Below are positions 34,902-44,686 of a stretch of DNA of 64,000 bases, piece by piece; positions within the stretch are counted from its first letter, which is position 1, and every line of letters starts with the position of its first letter. The DNA is from Micromonospora coerulea. GTDB lineage: Bacteria > Actinomycetota > Actinomycetes > Mycobacteriales > Micromonosporaceae. The notes beneath the pieces are model-generated. The model was given only the letters and a program-made list of their open reading frames with translations, did not search any database and had not been told where the DNA came from. The stretch is taken from contig NZ_JAEMUW010000010.1 in assembly GCF_016598485.1 (NCBI RefSeq), positions 124,001 to 188,000 of the forward strand. Reading direction: 5' to 3'. Position numbers and translations under genes: made by a program.

Positions 34902-34933
34902 CCTGGGCGGGCCGTGACAACGGCCCGCCCAGG
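34902..34933 (-). terminator. Strong hairpin terminator after the GH92 gene
   Basis: CCTGGGCGGGCCGT (34902-34915) and its exact complement (34920-34933) enclose the loop GACA, giving a 14-bp perfect stem. It starts 21 bp beyond the stop codon of the GH92 gene, the position expected for its terminator; no T-run follows. The rest of the 266-bp gap up to the LtrA gene shows nothing recognisable. Confidence 0.7.
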
Positions 34934-34954
34934 ACGGCTCTGCTACCGCCGGAC

Positions 34955-37900
34955 TCAGCTCGGGCCGGTCACGGTGAAGGGCAGGGCAACCCGCGTCACC
35001 GAATCGGCGCCCGCCAGCGTGATGCTGGTCGAGCCCACCCCCGCAGTCCCAGGAACGCTCACGGTCACGCCAGCGATGACGCCGTCACCATTCGCGCGCA
35101 CGGTGCTGGATGCGAGGCCGTCACCGAAGCTGATGGTGAGCGCCTCATTCGGCGCGAATCCGGAACCGTCGACCGTGATCGACGTACCGCGCGGTCCCGA
35201 CGTGGTCGACAGCGCCACCTGCGGTTGATATGTCGGCACTTCCGGCTGCCCGGTCACCCGGACGGTCGCCGTCGCCGGTGTCCGCGAGGACGCGCCGGTG
35301 GCGGTGACGGCATACCGGCCAGGCTCCCCGTCAGGAGACGTCGCGATCGACGCATGTACCGCTCCCGCCGTGGAGGCCGCGACCGTCATGCTCCGCGAGG
35401 GGTCGGTGCCGACGGTCACGGTCACCTGCTCGCCCGCGGCGAATCCGCGGCCGTTGACGGTGATCGCGTCACCGGCGGCGAAGGTGGCGGACGCGGACAC
35501 CGCGATCGTCGGCTGAGGTCCGCCACCCGCCACGGTCACGGTGAAGGTCTCAGTGCTGCTCGACAGGCTGTCCCATGCGGTGACGTGCACCGGGTACGTG
35601 CCCTCCTGCGCGTAGGTGTGCTGTCCGCTCATCGCACCCGTCGGGCCGACCGTGACGTCGTCCGGAAGCGTGCCGTCGCCCCATTGGACGCGCGCGTGGT
35701 AGCCCGTCGTGTCGGGAGCGCCGCCGGTCACCGAGCCGAGGTTCGCCGAGAGCACCTGCCCGGCGATGGCCGTCTGGTCCTTCGGAGCGGCGGTCGCCAG
35801 CGCGGCGGCCGGCGTGCCGTCGTCGGCGATGGCGAACACGTGGATCCGGCCCGCCGAGCCGGGGTCGCCGGTCTGCGTCGGCAGGGTCACCGAGACGAGC
35901 GTCTTGCCCGCCGGGATCTGGTACGGCGTGGTGGCGAACAGGAACGGCTGTGCGCCGTCCCGGCTCGTGCCGCTCAGCCGGTACGCGGCCTTGGCGACGA
36001 CGATGTTGCCGTAGGACGGGGTGCCGTTGGCGTTGCCACCCAGCGTCCAGTCACTCATCTGGATCGGGATGCTGGCAGTGCTGCGGTCGCTGAACGTCGC
36101 CGTGCCGGTGGTGCTCTGGTTGCCCTGCGTGCCGGCGCCGATGAACGAGATGCTCCTGGCGTCGGCCGGAAGCTGGAGAACGACCGTCCTACCATTGCCG
36201 GTCGCGTCGTCCGGCTGCCCGGCCGGGATCGCCGGCAGCGTGAAGTGCAGCGCCGTTCCGGGTACCTGGTGCTGCTGGCCCTGGGTCACGCCGGCCGCCG
36301 CGAGGGCGGCCCGCGAGTACGCCCACGACTTGGCGTCGCAGTTCGCCGCGAGGGTGCCTTCGTCGCCGATGCAGACGGTGTCGAATGCGGCGGTGAGGCC
36401 GGAACTCGGCGCGTAGGCCACATCGACACCGACCGTTGCCGAGCTCTGGCTGCTTCCGTCGGTCACCGTGACGCCGGCCTGGTAGTAACCCGGCTTGGCG
36501 TAGGTGTGGGAGCCGCTGACGCTGTACACGGCGCGCGAGCTCACGGACAGGGTGCCTGCGGTGGCCGGCGAGCCGTCACCCCAGTCGATCGTGGCCTGGT
36601 AGCCGGTGGCGGTGCCCCCGGTGACGGTGGCCAGCGGCACCGACACCGCGGCGCCGGAGGTGGCGTGCACGCTGCTCGCGGCGGTGACCGCGACGGCGCC
36701 GCCGCCAAGCAGGACGTCGCCGCCGGCGAGCAACTCGATCTCGGCGAGGGTCGGCCGCGCGGCGCCGACCGTCTTCGTCACGGCCAGGCGGAACTGCGCG
36801 AACTGCCCCGGATCGCTGATTTTGAACGGCCGGGTCTGGTCGCGCCACCGGAACGCCTCGCCGCTGCGGGAATCGACGGTGGCCCAGGTGATCCCATCGT
36901 CGGAGCCCTGCAACTGCCAATCCGTCGGGTCGCCCGCGCTCGCTCCTGAGGTGAGGGTGTAGTAGGTCGGCATCTGCTTGCTGCCGCGGAACACCCAGGT
37001 TATCTGCGGGGTGCCGGTGGCGAAGGTCAGCTGGGTGGTCGAGGAGTCGTCGAACAGCTTGGCGGCGTCCTGTCCGCCGCTCACGGTGGCGGTGCCGAGA
37101 CCGGGTCCGGTGGCGTCCTGCAACGGCTTGGCCACGGCGTTGCCCTTGGTCAGTGACGGCGGCGCGTCGTCCTGGCCGGTGCCCCAGGACGACGGGTCGG
37201 GCCCCATCTGGAAGTCGATCGTGCCGCCGCGGGCGAGGACGGACGAATCGATGGAGACCGCGCGCTGCGCCTTCCCGTTGACCGCCACGCTCTGCACGTA
37301 GACGTTCCGGGTGCTGTTGTTCCGCGCGTTGACGACGATGTCGCCACTGCTCCGGTGGACGGTCATCCTGGTGAACTGCGGCGAACCGATGGCCCAGTTG
37401 GAGGAGCCGGCCTGTAGCGGGTAGATGCCCAGCGCGCTGAGGATGTACCACGACGACATCTCGCCGTTGTCCTCGTCGCCCGGGTAGCCCTGGCCGATCT
37501 CGCTGCCGACGTAGAGGCGCTGCAGGATTTCCCGCACGATCGCCTGCGTCTTGGCCGGCGCGCCAACGAAGTCGTACATGTACGGGGTGTGGTGCGACGG
37601 CTGGTTGCTCATGCCGAGCTGGCCCATGCGCACCGCACGCGCCTCGAGCATCTCGTGGATCGTTCCGCCGTACCCGCCCGGATGGTCGGCGTTCTCCGGG
37701 GTGGCGAAGAACTCGTCGAGCTTCTGCTCCAGCGCCTTCCGCCCGCCGTACAGGTTGGCGAGCCCCTGACCGTCCTGCGGCGCGGTGAACGCGTAGTTCC
37801 ACCCGTCGGTCTCGGTGTAGACGCCACCCCAGTCCAGCGGATCGCCGGCCACGAAGGTGCCGGCCGCATCGCGGCCCTGGAAGAACTTCGTCTTCGCATC

Positions 37901-40579
37901 GAAGAGGTTGACGTAGTTGCGGGCCCGCTGCAGGAAGTACCGCGACTCCTCGTTGAGCCGGTCGCGCTCCGACTTCGGCGTGGCCGGGTCGTTGGCCAGG
38001 GCCGCGCCCATGTTGCCGATGCCGTAGTCGTTGATGAAGCCTTCCAACGCCCACGACACCGACTCCCCGGTTGAAGTCGGTGTGTAACCGAGGAACAGGG
38101 AGGTCTCGATGCCCTTGCGGCCGACCTCGCTGCGCCCGGACGCCACGGTCGCGTCCTTGACCGCCGCGTCGTAGGCGCCGAGCGGGTCGGGCAGCTCGAC
38201 GCCGCTGAGGTAGGCCTGGGCCATCGCGACGTCCGCGCTGGTGCCGGTCATCAGGTCGGCGTAGCCGGGCGACGACCAGCGGGCGATCCACCCGCCGTCG
38301 CGGTACTGCTGGACGAACCCGTCGGCGATCCTGGCTGCGACGTCGGGGTACAACAGCGAGTACGCGGGCCACACGGTGCGGTAGGTGTCCCAGAACCCGT
38401 TGTTGACGTAGATCTGCCCGTCGACGATCTTCGCGCCGGTCCGCGTGGCGGTCGACGTGCCGGTCGGCGGTGACACCGGGCTCGCGTACTGCCAGTGCGG
38501 CGCGGCGGCGGTGCCGGTGTTCTCCGACTGCGAGTTCGGATACAGGTTCAGCCGGTACAGGTTCGAGTACAGCGTCACCAGCTGCATCTCGGTCGCACCC
38601 TCAACGTCGATCCGGCCGAGCCGGTCCTCCCATGCCGCGGTGGCGGCCGCGTGGACCTGGTCGAGGCTGTTGCCGGTGACCTCCAGGTCGAGATTCCGCC
38701 GTGCCTGGTCGACCGAGATGAACGACGTCGCGATGCGCAGCGTCACCTGCCGGTTCTCTGAGGTGTCGAAGGTGGCGGACGTGGCGGAGGACGTCGTCGG
38801 CGCCCGGTCGAAGGTGCCGGAGACGAACATCCGGCTGCGACCGGCCGACAGGCCGCTTCCGTTGTCGACCCAGCCGGTGAACGTGCCGTCCGTACCGATG
38901 GTGAACGTGCCGTTGTAGAAGACGAGGCTTCCGGTGGCCTGCCCGGACGGGAAGGTGAAGGCCATGATCCCGCCGTGGTCGGTGGGCGACAGCTGCGCGA
39001 TCAGGCCGTTCTGCAGGGTGACCTGGTAGAAGTCCGGCCGCGCGATCTCGTCGTCGTGGCTGAAGGCGAGCGCCCGGCGGCTGGGCGCTCCGGTGAGCGA
39101 TCCGCCCGCCGGCACCGGCATGACCGACATCTGGTCACGATCACCCATCCACGGGCTGGGCTCGTGCGAGATCGCAAGTCCCTGCAGCGTGGGCAGATTG
39201 GCCGCGTTGTTGTTCCGCTGGTACTCGTACTCCCAGCTGTTCGAGGTGGCACTGGTGACGGGCGTGAAGAAGTTGAAGCCGTTCGGCATCGCCGAGATCG
39301 GCAGGTTGTTGCCTCGCGAGAACGAGCCCGACGCGTTGGTTCCGCGCCGCGTGTCGACGTAACTGGTCAGGCGGGAGCCGTCGATCGGTGTCGGAGCGGC
39401 CGCCAGCGTGATGTCGTCGAGCCAGCCCTGGAAGCGGGTCGAGGTCGTCGCATGGGGATTGTCGTAGGCGAGCAGGACGCGGTCGATCGTCTTGCCGTTC
39501 GCGACCGCTCCGATGTCGGACTGCACCGCGTTCCACTGGTCGGCGTAGAGCACCTTCGACGCGCCCTGCCCGGCGGCCGTGAGCGGGTATCCGTGCTGGT
39601 CCACGGGCGAAAGCAGGCTGAGGTAGCCGCCGTCGGTGAAGTGCAGGTCGAGCGCCGCATAGGTGGACGGATACTGGGTGTCCTGGCCGGTGAACTCAGG
39701 GAAGATCTTGTAGGACAACCGGGTCTTCGGCCCGACCGGGATGTCGACGTCGAACACCCTGTTGGTCGCGTACGAGCGGCCGTCGACCTCGGCGCCGCCC
39801 GAGTATCGCAGCGACGCCAGCCCGGTGAATCCCGCCCCAGGTTTCATGTTGTGGCCACTGACCGGACCGGTGCCGGCGACACTGCCCATCGGGGTGGCCG
39901 GCGGCTTGACGTTCGAGCCGTCGCTGATGTCCCAGTCGGCGAGCTGGATGAGGGAGTCACCGGAGTTCGCGGAGACATTCAGGCGGTAGTAGCCGTAGGC
40001 GGTCGTGTTGGTGAAGCTGTAGGTGTTCGTGGCGAACCGCCCGCTGAAGCTCTGTCCTGTCTGCCTGTTCAGGTCGGTCCACGTGTTGCCGTCGGTGGAC
40101 CCCTGCACCGTGAAGTCCTTGGGGTCACGGGTCGGGGCGTCGTTCGCGGAGGTCAGCGCGTACCGCACCACCGCCGCCGGCCTGGCCAGCTGGTAGGTCA
40201 CCCAGCCGGTCGGGTTGAACGCCAGCCACTTGGTGGAGGCATTGCCGTCCGTGAGGTTCGCGGCGGTTTCGTTCGGCGGGTTCTCGGCGCTCGCGGTCAC
40301 CGCATCGACTTGGCCGAGCAGGCTGCCGGGCAACCCGGTGGGGCTCGAGCCGCTCAGGTTCGCCTGGACCGGCTTACCGCTCGCGTCGACCTCCACAGTG
40401 CTCGCCGCGGGTTGCGGGTCCGCCGACTCGAACGAGGAGCTGAAGTTGCCGGACAGTGCCGTAGTGGGCGCGGCAGTCGCCGGGGGTGCGGCGACGAGCA
40501 GTCCCGCCGGCAGCAAAACCGCAGCTGCCGTGGCGAACAGCGCTCGCACCCCTGGTGCTGACCCGGGGATCTCGGCCAT
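34955..40579 (-). CDS. Secreted GH92 alpha-mannosidase-type glycosidase with F5/8C, PKD and Ig-like modules
   Basis: The 1,874-residue protein starts with a Sec signal peptide (residues 1-37, ending 'PPATAA'). Modules in order: F5/8 type C (about 88-200), GH92 N-domain and catalytic barrel (about 400-1110), second F5/8C (about 1160-1290), PKD (about 1300-1380), a beta-sandwich with 'DTVCIGDEGTLAANC' (about 1395-1575), second PKD (about 1600-1685), and two Ig-like repeats ('ITVNGRGFAAGEQV', 'ITVDGSGFAPNEAL'). GH92 marks are 'SYVDTRRGTNASGSF' and 'GYPGDEDNGEMSSWYILSALG', the latter holding the catalytic acid. GH92 enzymes are calcium-dependent exo-alpha-mannosidases acting on N-glycans or fungal mannans. 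The ATG follows GAAGGAGAG. A LacI-type operator precedes it. Confidence 0.92.
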   Translation of the reverse strand: MAEIPGSAPGVRALFATAAAVLLPAGLLVAAPPATAAPTTALSGNFSSSFESADPQPAASTVEVDASGKPVQANLSGSSPTGLPGSLLGQVDAVTASAENPPNETAANLTDGNASTKWLAFNPTGWVTYQLARPAAVVRYALTSANDAPTRDPKDFTVQGSTDGNTWTDLNRQTGQSFSGRFATNTYSFTNTTAYGYYRLNVSANSGDSLIQLADWDISDGSNVKPPATPMGSVAGTGPVSGHNMKPGAGFTGLASLRYSGGAEVDGRSYATNRVFDVDIPVGPKTRLSYKIFPEFTGQDTQYPSTYAALDLHFTDGGYLSLLSPVDQHGYPLTAAGQGASKVLYADQWNAVQSDIGAVANGKTIDRVLLAYDNPHATTSTRFQGWLDDITLAAAPTPIDGSRLTSYVDTRRGTNASGSFSRGNNLPISAMPNGFNFFTPVTSATSNSWEYEYQRNNNAANLPTLQGLAISHEPSPWMGDRDQMSVMPVPAGGSLTGAPSRRALAFSHDDEIARPDFYQVTLQNGLIAQLSPTDHGGIMAFTFPSGQATGSLVFYNGTFTIGTDGTFTGWVDNGSGLSAGRSRMFVSGTFDRAPTTSSATSATFDTSENRQVTLRIATSFISVDQARRNLDLEVTGNSLDQVHAAATAAWEDRLGRIDVEGATEMQLVTLYSNLYRLNLYPNSQSENTGTAAAPHWQYASPVSPPTGTSTATRTGAKIVDGQIYVNNGFWDTYRTVWPAYSLLYPDVAARIADGFVQQYRDGGWIARWSSPGYADLMTGTSADVAMAQAYLSGVELPDPLGAYDAAVKDATVASGRSEVGRKGIETSLFLGYTPTSTGESVSWALEGFINDYGIGNMGAALANDPATPKSERDRLNEESRYFLQRARNYVNLFDAKTKFFQGRDAAGTFVAGDPLDWGGVYTETDGWNYAFTAPQDGQGLANLYGGRKALEQKLDEFFATPENADHPGGYGGTIHEMLEARAVRMGQLGMSNQPSHHTPYMYDFVGAPAKTQAIVREILQRLYVGSEIGQGYPGDEDNGEMSSWYILSALGIYPLQAGSSNWAIGSPQFTRMTVHRSSGDIVVNARNNSTRNVYVQSVAVNGKAQRAVSIDSSVLARGGTIDFQMGPDPSSWGTGQDDAPPSLTKGNAVAKPLQDATGPGLGTATVSGGQDAAKLFDDSSTTQLTFATGTPQITWVFRGSKQMPTYYTLTSGASAGDPTDWQLQGSDDGITWATVDSRSGEAFRWRDQTRPFKISDPGQFAQFRLAVTKTVGAARPTLAEIELLAGGDVLLGGGAVAVTAASSVHATSGAAVSVPLATVTGGTATGYQATIDWGDGSPATAGTLSVSSRAVYSVSGSHTYAKPGYYQAGVTVTDGSSQSSATVGVDVAYAPSSGLTAAFDTVCIGDEGTLAANCDAKSWAYSRAALAAAGVTQGQQHQVPGTALHFTLPAIPAGQPDDATGNGRTVVLQLPADARSISFIGAGTQGNQSTTGTATFSDRSTASIPIQMSDWTLGGNANGTPSYGNIVVAKAAYRLSGTSRDGAQPFLFATTPYQIPAGKTLVSVTLPTQTGDPGSAGRIHVFAIADDGTPAAALATAAPKDQTAIAGQVLSANLGSVTGGAPDTTGYHARVQWGDGTLPDDVTVGPTGAMSGQHTYAQEGTYPVHVTAWDSLSSSTETFTVTVAGGGPQPTIAVSASATFAAGDAITVNGRGFAAGEQVTVTVGTDPSRSMTVAASTAGAVHASIATSPDGEPGRYAVTATGASSRTPATATVRVTGQPEVPTYQPQVALSTTSGPRGTSITVDGSGFAPNEALTISFGDGLASSTVRANGDGVIAGVTVSVPGTAGVGSTSITLAGADSVTRVALPFTVTGPS

Positions 40580-40608
40580 GCACTCTCCTTCGGAGTTTCC
40601 CCTGCGGC

Positions 40609-40624
40609 ATGACATCGTTGTCAC
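40609..40624. promoter_or_regulatory. LacI-type operator upstream of the GH92 gene
   Basis: ATGACATCGTTGTCAC carries the arms TGACA (40610-40614) and TGTCA (40619-40623). Read on the minus strand it is TGACAACGATGTCA, close to the TGACAACGTTGTCA-type palindromes bound by many actinobacterial LacI regulators of sugar genes. It sits 30 bp upstream of the GH92 start, within the likely promoter or leader. The cognate regulator is not adjacent. Confidence 0.6.
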
Positions 40625-40639
40625 CGAGACTCGTGAGCT

Positions 40640-41100
40640 ACGAAGGCAGGCGCAGGGACTGCCGCTGATAGTTCCGGGCAAGCCACGACCATGTCAATGG
40701 GTTGATCAAAGCGAAACAGGCCGTCGCCGACGGATGACCGCACTGCTGCCTGCGCCGCAAGGCATCAATCCCCGCCCTCGCCGGCCTCGACGCCGGCCTC
40801 GCTCCGTCATCCTGGCCGCGCTCCGATCAGCCGCCCTCGCGCCTACGCCGGAGTACGACGACCACCCGGACGACTGGCAGACCGCACACGTCGGCCTGCG
40901 AAAATCGGCCAGGCCGACAGCGGCGAAACCTTCTGGCACGACGGCAAGGGCGTGGCCGGGCAGCCGGGCCACTTTGGACGGACGGGCCGACAGCCGGCCG
41001 GGTTCGCCCCTTCGGCCTATCGACGAGCACAGCGACTGGCATCTATGGTCATCGTGCTCAATGGAACGATCCTCGTGACACGGGGTGAACTGACGGGTCG
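40640..41100. other. Gene-poor gap between GH92 and haloperoxidase genes
   Basis: About 460 bp hold no gene I can support. The stretch near 40760-40800 has a short tandem repeat of CGCCGGCCTCGA type. The stretch near 40850-40990 has coding-like composition in one frame ('EYDDHPDDWQTAHVGL', then a shift to 'GQADSGETFWHDGKGVAGQP'), which may be a decayed fragment but matches nothing I recognise. The promoters of both divergent genes must lie here. Confidence 0.4.
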
Positions 41101-41119
41101 GGAGCATGGGGGGACGATC

Positions 41120-42406
41120 GTGACAAGCAGACGTCGAAGGGTTCGCACACTGCTGTGTACGAGCCTCACCGCAGTCCTGGCAGCCGGGTCGCCGCTCGCA
41201 TTCGCGCCACCCTCCGCGCAGGCGGCAACCGCCGCGACCCCCGCGGATTCCGTCATCACCTGGGACCTCAACGCCGAGACTGCGATCTGGGACGTCGCGC
41301 GTCAGGCACCGCAGGTTCAATCACGCAGCGCCGCGATGGTGCACGGAGCCATCTACGACGCGGTGAACGCGATCGCCGGTAGCCCCTACCAGCCGTATCT
41401 GGTCGCACCGCCCGCCGACGGGCGCGAGTCCACCGACGCGGCCGTCGCCACCGCGGCCTATCAGGTGCTGAACGCCATCTTCCCGAACCAGCACGACACG
41501 CTGCGGGCGCAGTACGACCAATCGCTGGCCGCACTGCCGAACGGTCCTGCCACGCAACGGGGAATCGACGTCGGCACTCAGGCTGCCGCCGCAATGATCA
41601 CTGCCCGGCAGAACGACGGCGCGTTCGGACCGCAGACCTTCGCCGTGGGTACCGAACCCGGCCAGTGGCGGCCGACGCCGCCGTTCTTCGCCAACGACGG
41701 GGGCTGGGTCGGCCACCTGACCCCGTTTCTCCTCCCCAGCGCGTCGACCTTCCGCACGTCCGGGCCGCCCGCGCTCACGAGCGCCCAGTACGCCGAGGAC
41801 TACAACGAGATCAAGGCGGTGGGCTCGGCTTCCAGCACCGTCCGCACGGCTGACCAGACGGATGCGGCGATCTGGTGGCACGACCGGCGTCTCGGCGAGT
41901 GGGAGATCAAGCGCCAACTCGTGACGACCCAACGGCTGAATGCTCTCGAGGCCGCACGTATGTTCGCGATGGTGGACCTCGCCGAAGCGGACGCGGTGAT
42001 CGCGTGCTTCAACGAGAAGGAGGCATGGAGCCGCTGGCGTCCCGTCACCGCGATTCAACTGGGCCACACCGATGGCAACCCGGACACCATCGCCGATCCC
42101 AGCTGGACTCCCCTGCTTGTCACGCCACCACACCCGGACTACACCTCCGGGCACACCTGCAACACCGGCGCGACCATGTCGGCGCTGGCCTACTTCTTCG
42201 GCCGGGACAACATCTCGTTCAGCGCGTACAGCAGCGACTCCGGCACGCGAAGGTACTTCACCAGCTTCTCCCAGGCGCTCACCGAGGTCATCGACGCACG
42301 AGTCTGGGGAGGCATCCACACCCGCAGCGCCGACCTGCAGGGGGCGCGCATCGGCCTGGCGACCACGGCCTACATGATCCGGCACTACTTCCGCCCGCTG
42401 GGGTAA
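41120..42406 (+). CDS. Secreted vanadium-dependent haloperoxidase / PAP2-superfamily protein
   Basis: The 428-residue protein has a Sec signal peptide (residues 1-35, '...LAFAPPSAQAA'). The vanadate/phosphate-binding motifs are present in order: 'KEAWSRWRPVTAI' (K-x6-RP), 'PDYTSGHTCN' (SGH) and 'ARVWGGIHTRSAD' (R-x3-G-x-H). This layout fits bacterial vanadium chloroperoxidase-like proteins, which share their core with PAP2 phosphatases; which activity applies cannot be told. The GTG at 41120 is set by GGGGGGAC upstream. It is a single gene, divergent from the GH92 gene. Confidence 0.88.
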   Translation: MTSRRRRVRTLLCTSLTAVLAAGSPLAFAPPSAQAATAATPADSVITWDLNAETAIWDVARQAPQVQSRSAAMVHGAIYDAVNAIAGSPYQPYLVAPPADGRESTDAAVATAAYQVLNAIFPNQHDTLRAQYDQSLAALPNGPATQRGIDVGTQAAAAMITARQNDGAFGPQTFAVGTEPGQWRPTPPFFANDGGWVGHLTPFLLPSASTFRTSGPPALTSAQYAEDYNEIKAVGSASSTVRTADQTDAAIWWHDRRLGEWEIKRQLVTTQRLNALEAARMFAMVDLAEADAVIACFNEKEAWSRWRPVTAIQLGHTDGNPDTIADPSWTPLLVTPPHPDYTSGHTCNTGATMSALAYFFGRDNISFSAYSSDSGTRRYFTSFSQALTEVIDARVWGGIHTRSADLQGARIGLATTAYMIRHYFRPLG

Positions 42407-42458
42407 CTTCCCGCCAAGCACTCCAGGCTCGGCGTGTCAGGCCGGACCGGCTACTCCC

Positions 42459-43394
42459 TCAATCGGACAGTCGCGGGGAAGTCGGAGCCCGGCCGACACG
42501 CGACGGCGGGGCGTTGTCGACGTTGAGCAGTCCAGCGTCGACCACCGCCCGGCTCATCGGCCGGGTCAGCTCGGCGAGGCGGGCGCACCCGTCGGCGCCG
42601 AGCACCGTGTACGCGGGCGTGGCGAGCCGGTCGGTGGCCGCCTCGATCCACGCCCGCTGCGCCCGTCCGCTGTCGCTCAGCGACGGCTCGTCGCCCTCGA
42701 TCAACCCGCGCCCACGCAGGCGCTCGACCGCGTCTGCCCACTGCTCGCCGGTCCAGCCGCGGGTGCGGCGCAGGAAGCGGACCGGAACCTCGCCGGACGC
42801 GGCGTGCAGCACCAGTGCCTCCAACCCGGTCAGGCCGGCGAGCACCAGGGCGGCCACGTGCCCGTCGCCGCGGAACTCCCGCAGGATCGTCTGGGCCTGC
42901 CAGAGGATCAGGTGCGGCTGCTCCGGCCAGGGCAGCGCGGCGTGGGCGGCGAACAGTGGCCGCCCCTCGGGGTAGGCGGTGGCGGACTCGGCGGCGCGAC
43001 GGGCCAGCTCGGCGGCCTCGACCATCTCCGGGCCGTACACCGCGTCGCCGAGCGCGCGGGTCAGGGCCGCACCGGCGGCCTCCAGCCGGGCGGCCAGCAC
43101 GGCCGACGGCGTCACCCGCTGCCAGGCGGCCGGCAACACCCGGGCAATGAGGTCCGGGTTGAAGTTGAAGAAGCTGGCGACGACCGGGCCGGGGCCGACC
43201 GGCCCCAGGGCAGCCGCCCGGGAGGCGAAGTAGCCGGCCGGCTCCGCGATGCCGAGGGCGGCGTACCGCTCGTGCGCCTCGGGCACGAAGTAGATCATCC
43301 CATGCAGGGGCTCGGTCACCCGCCAGGCGTGGCGCACGACGGCCGGGTCGAGTGCTGCCGACTTCTGCCAGCTGGGATCCGCCACGTCCGTCAT
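42459..43394 (-). CDS. SCO6745-like helix-turn-helix protein
   Basis: The 311-residue soluble protein resembles the actinomycete SCO6745 family: 'ARHAWRVTEPLHGMIYFVPE'-like start, 'GYFASRAAALGPVGPGPVVA', 'FNFNPDLIARVLPAAW' and a winged-helix-like segment 'WTGEQWADAVERLRGRGLIE'. The family is uncharacterised; the C-terminal part looks like a DNA-binding winged helix. The ATG at 43394 follows GGAAGG. It has no clear operon partner, and the next gene on this strand begins 1.1 kb upstream. Confidence 0.8.
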   Translation of the reverse strand: MTDVADPSWQKSAALDPAVVRHAWRVTEPLHGMIYFVPEAHERYAALGIAEPAGYFASRAAALGPVGPGPVVASFFNFNPDLIARVLPAAWQRVTPSAVLAARLEAAGAALTRALGDAVYGPEMVEAAELARRAAESATAYPEGRPLFAAHAALPWPEQPHLILWQAQTILREFRGDGHVAALVLAGLTGLEALVLHAASGEVPVRFLRRTRGWTGEQWADAVERLRGRGLIEGDEPSLSDSGRAQRAWIEAATDRLATPAYTVLGADGCARLAELTRPMSRAVVDAGLLNVDNAPPSRVGRAPTSPRLSD

Positions 43395-43551
43395 GTCGCT
43401 GCCTTCCGTCGACGACGTTACCGGTCGGTAGCTTCCCATGCCGGCGAGGGCCGTGTCACCCACCAGTCCCCGCCCCCTCGCTCACACTGCCGAGGATCCG
43501 GTAGGCGATCGAGAACAGCAGGGGCCAGGTCCTCGAACTCCTCCGCCCCGG

Positions 43552-44487
43552 TTACGCCAGCTCTTCCTTGAAGCCCTGGCGCCACGAGGGATAGCGCAGC
43601 TCCCAGCCGAGCTCCCGCTTGGCCTTGGCGTTGGAGAAGCCGCGCCCCTCGGTCATCATGATCACCGTCGCTTCCCCGGCCAGCAGTCGGGCCAGCCACT
43701 TGGGGACCCGCATCGGCCGCTTCGCCCCCGCGCACGCAGCCAGATGAGGCAGCCACTCGCTGGCCGGGGCCGGTTCGTCGTCGACGATGTTGAAGACGCC
43801 CCGCGCCTTTTGCTCCACCGCCAGGACGGTGGCGCTCGCCGCGTCGTCGAGATGCACCCACGAGCCGTAGCCGGTGCCGCCTCCGACGAGCGGGAACTGC
43901 CGCTTGCGCACGAGTTCGACCTGATCGTCAGTGGCGCCCGGCCCGTAGAGCCCGCCGTACCGCAGGACTGCGCCGCCAGCCCTGAGGACGACCTCCTCGA
44001 GGTGGCGGATCGCCTCCGCCCCCTTGCGCATTACCGTCCCCGTCTCCGGGTCCAGCGGGTCCTCCTCGGTCTTCACCCATCCGCCCTGCCGGATTCCGTT
44101 CCAGTTGGCGTAGCTCTGCGCGACGAAATGGAATACCCCGGCCGCCTCCGCCGCGGCCAGCAGGTGATCCGTCCCCTCCGTGCGCAGCCGGATGGTGCCG
44201 GCAAACCACCGGTCGATGTGCTTGATATCGGGCTTGCCGGCGTGCACGGGACTGATCGCGGTCATCTGGTGCACGATCGCGTCCGGCCGGGCCGCGGCCA
44301 CCGCCTCACCGACCGACATCGCATCCAGCCCGTCCATCACGGCCGCCTCGGCGCCCAGCTGCTGCAGTAAGCCCAGCTTCGCCGCGCTCGTCGTCGTCGC
44401 CGTCACCTGGTGGCCCCGGGCCACGAGCTGCGGCACCAGCCGCCGCCCCAGGACCCCGGTTCCGCCTGCCACGAAAACCCGCACCAT
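43552..44487 (-). CDS. NAD(P)-dependent epimerase/dehydratase-type (extended SDR) protein
   Basis: The 311-residue extended SDR has the nucleotide motif 'VFVAGGTGVLGRRLVPQL' (GxxGxxG, residues 5-22) and continues with 'AIVHQMTAISPVHAGKPD', 'VAQSYANWNGIRQGG', 'VLRYGGLYGPGATDD' and 'NAKAKRELGWELRYPSWRQG'. It lacks the usual YxxxK pattern in the expected place, so it may not be a true epimerase. The ATG at 44487, the second of two adjacent ATGs, is chosen because GGAAGG lies at the right distance. It is monocistronic and of unknown substrate. Confidence 0.85.
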   Translation of the reverse strand: MVRVFVAGGTGVLGRRLVPQLVARGHQVTATTTSAAKLGLLQQLGAEAAVMDGLDAMSVGEAVAAARPDAIVHQMTAISPVHAGKPDIKHIDRWFAGTIRLRTEGTDHLLAAAEAAGVFHFVAQSYANWNGIRQGGWVKTEEDPLDPETGTVMRKGAEAIRHLEEVVLRAGGAVLRYGGLYGPGATDDQVELVRKRQFPLVGGGTGYGSWVHLDDAASATVLAVEQKARGVFNIVDDEPAPASEWLPHLAACAGAKRPMRVPKWLARLLAGEATVIMMTEGRGFSNAKAKRELGWELRYPSWRQGFKEELA

Positions 44488-44686
44488 CATCACCTTCCCG
44501 ATTCCGAATCTGTCTCCGAGACCCGAGACGAGACAGCCCGGCCAGCTGTGACCTGGGAGGCTCGGCGAACTCACCGATGTCGACCGGCCGTGGGCAGGTT
44601 CGCCACGTACCTGAGTAACGACGCCCACCTGCGCGGTGTGGCGTGGCCGCTCGCCTGGCGGGCCGTGCGGCCGGCGGCGCCGAGGG

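Noticed and set aside
34955..40579. Long open frames on the plus strand opposite the GH92 gene (500-700 codons)
   Set aside because: They are Arg/Ala-rich mirror frames caused by high GC at third positions, with no domain and no ribosome sites.
40755..40810. Short tandem CGCCGGCCTCGA-type repeat considered as a CRISPR or satellite array
   Set aside because: There are only two copies and no regular spacers; it fits chance in GC-rich DNA.
44488..44686. Possible small gene between the epimerase and PaiB genes
   Set aside because: Frames here are short and Arg/Pro-rich without a ribosome site or family match.
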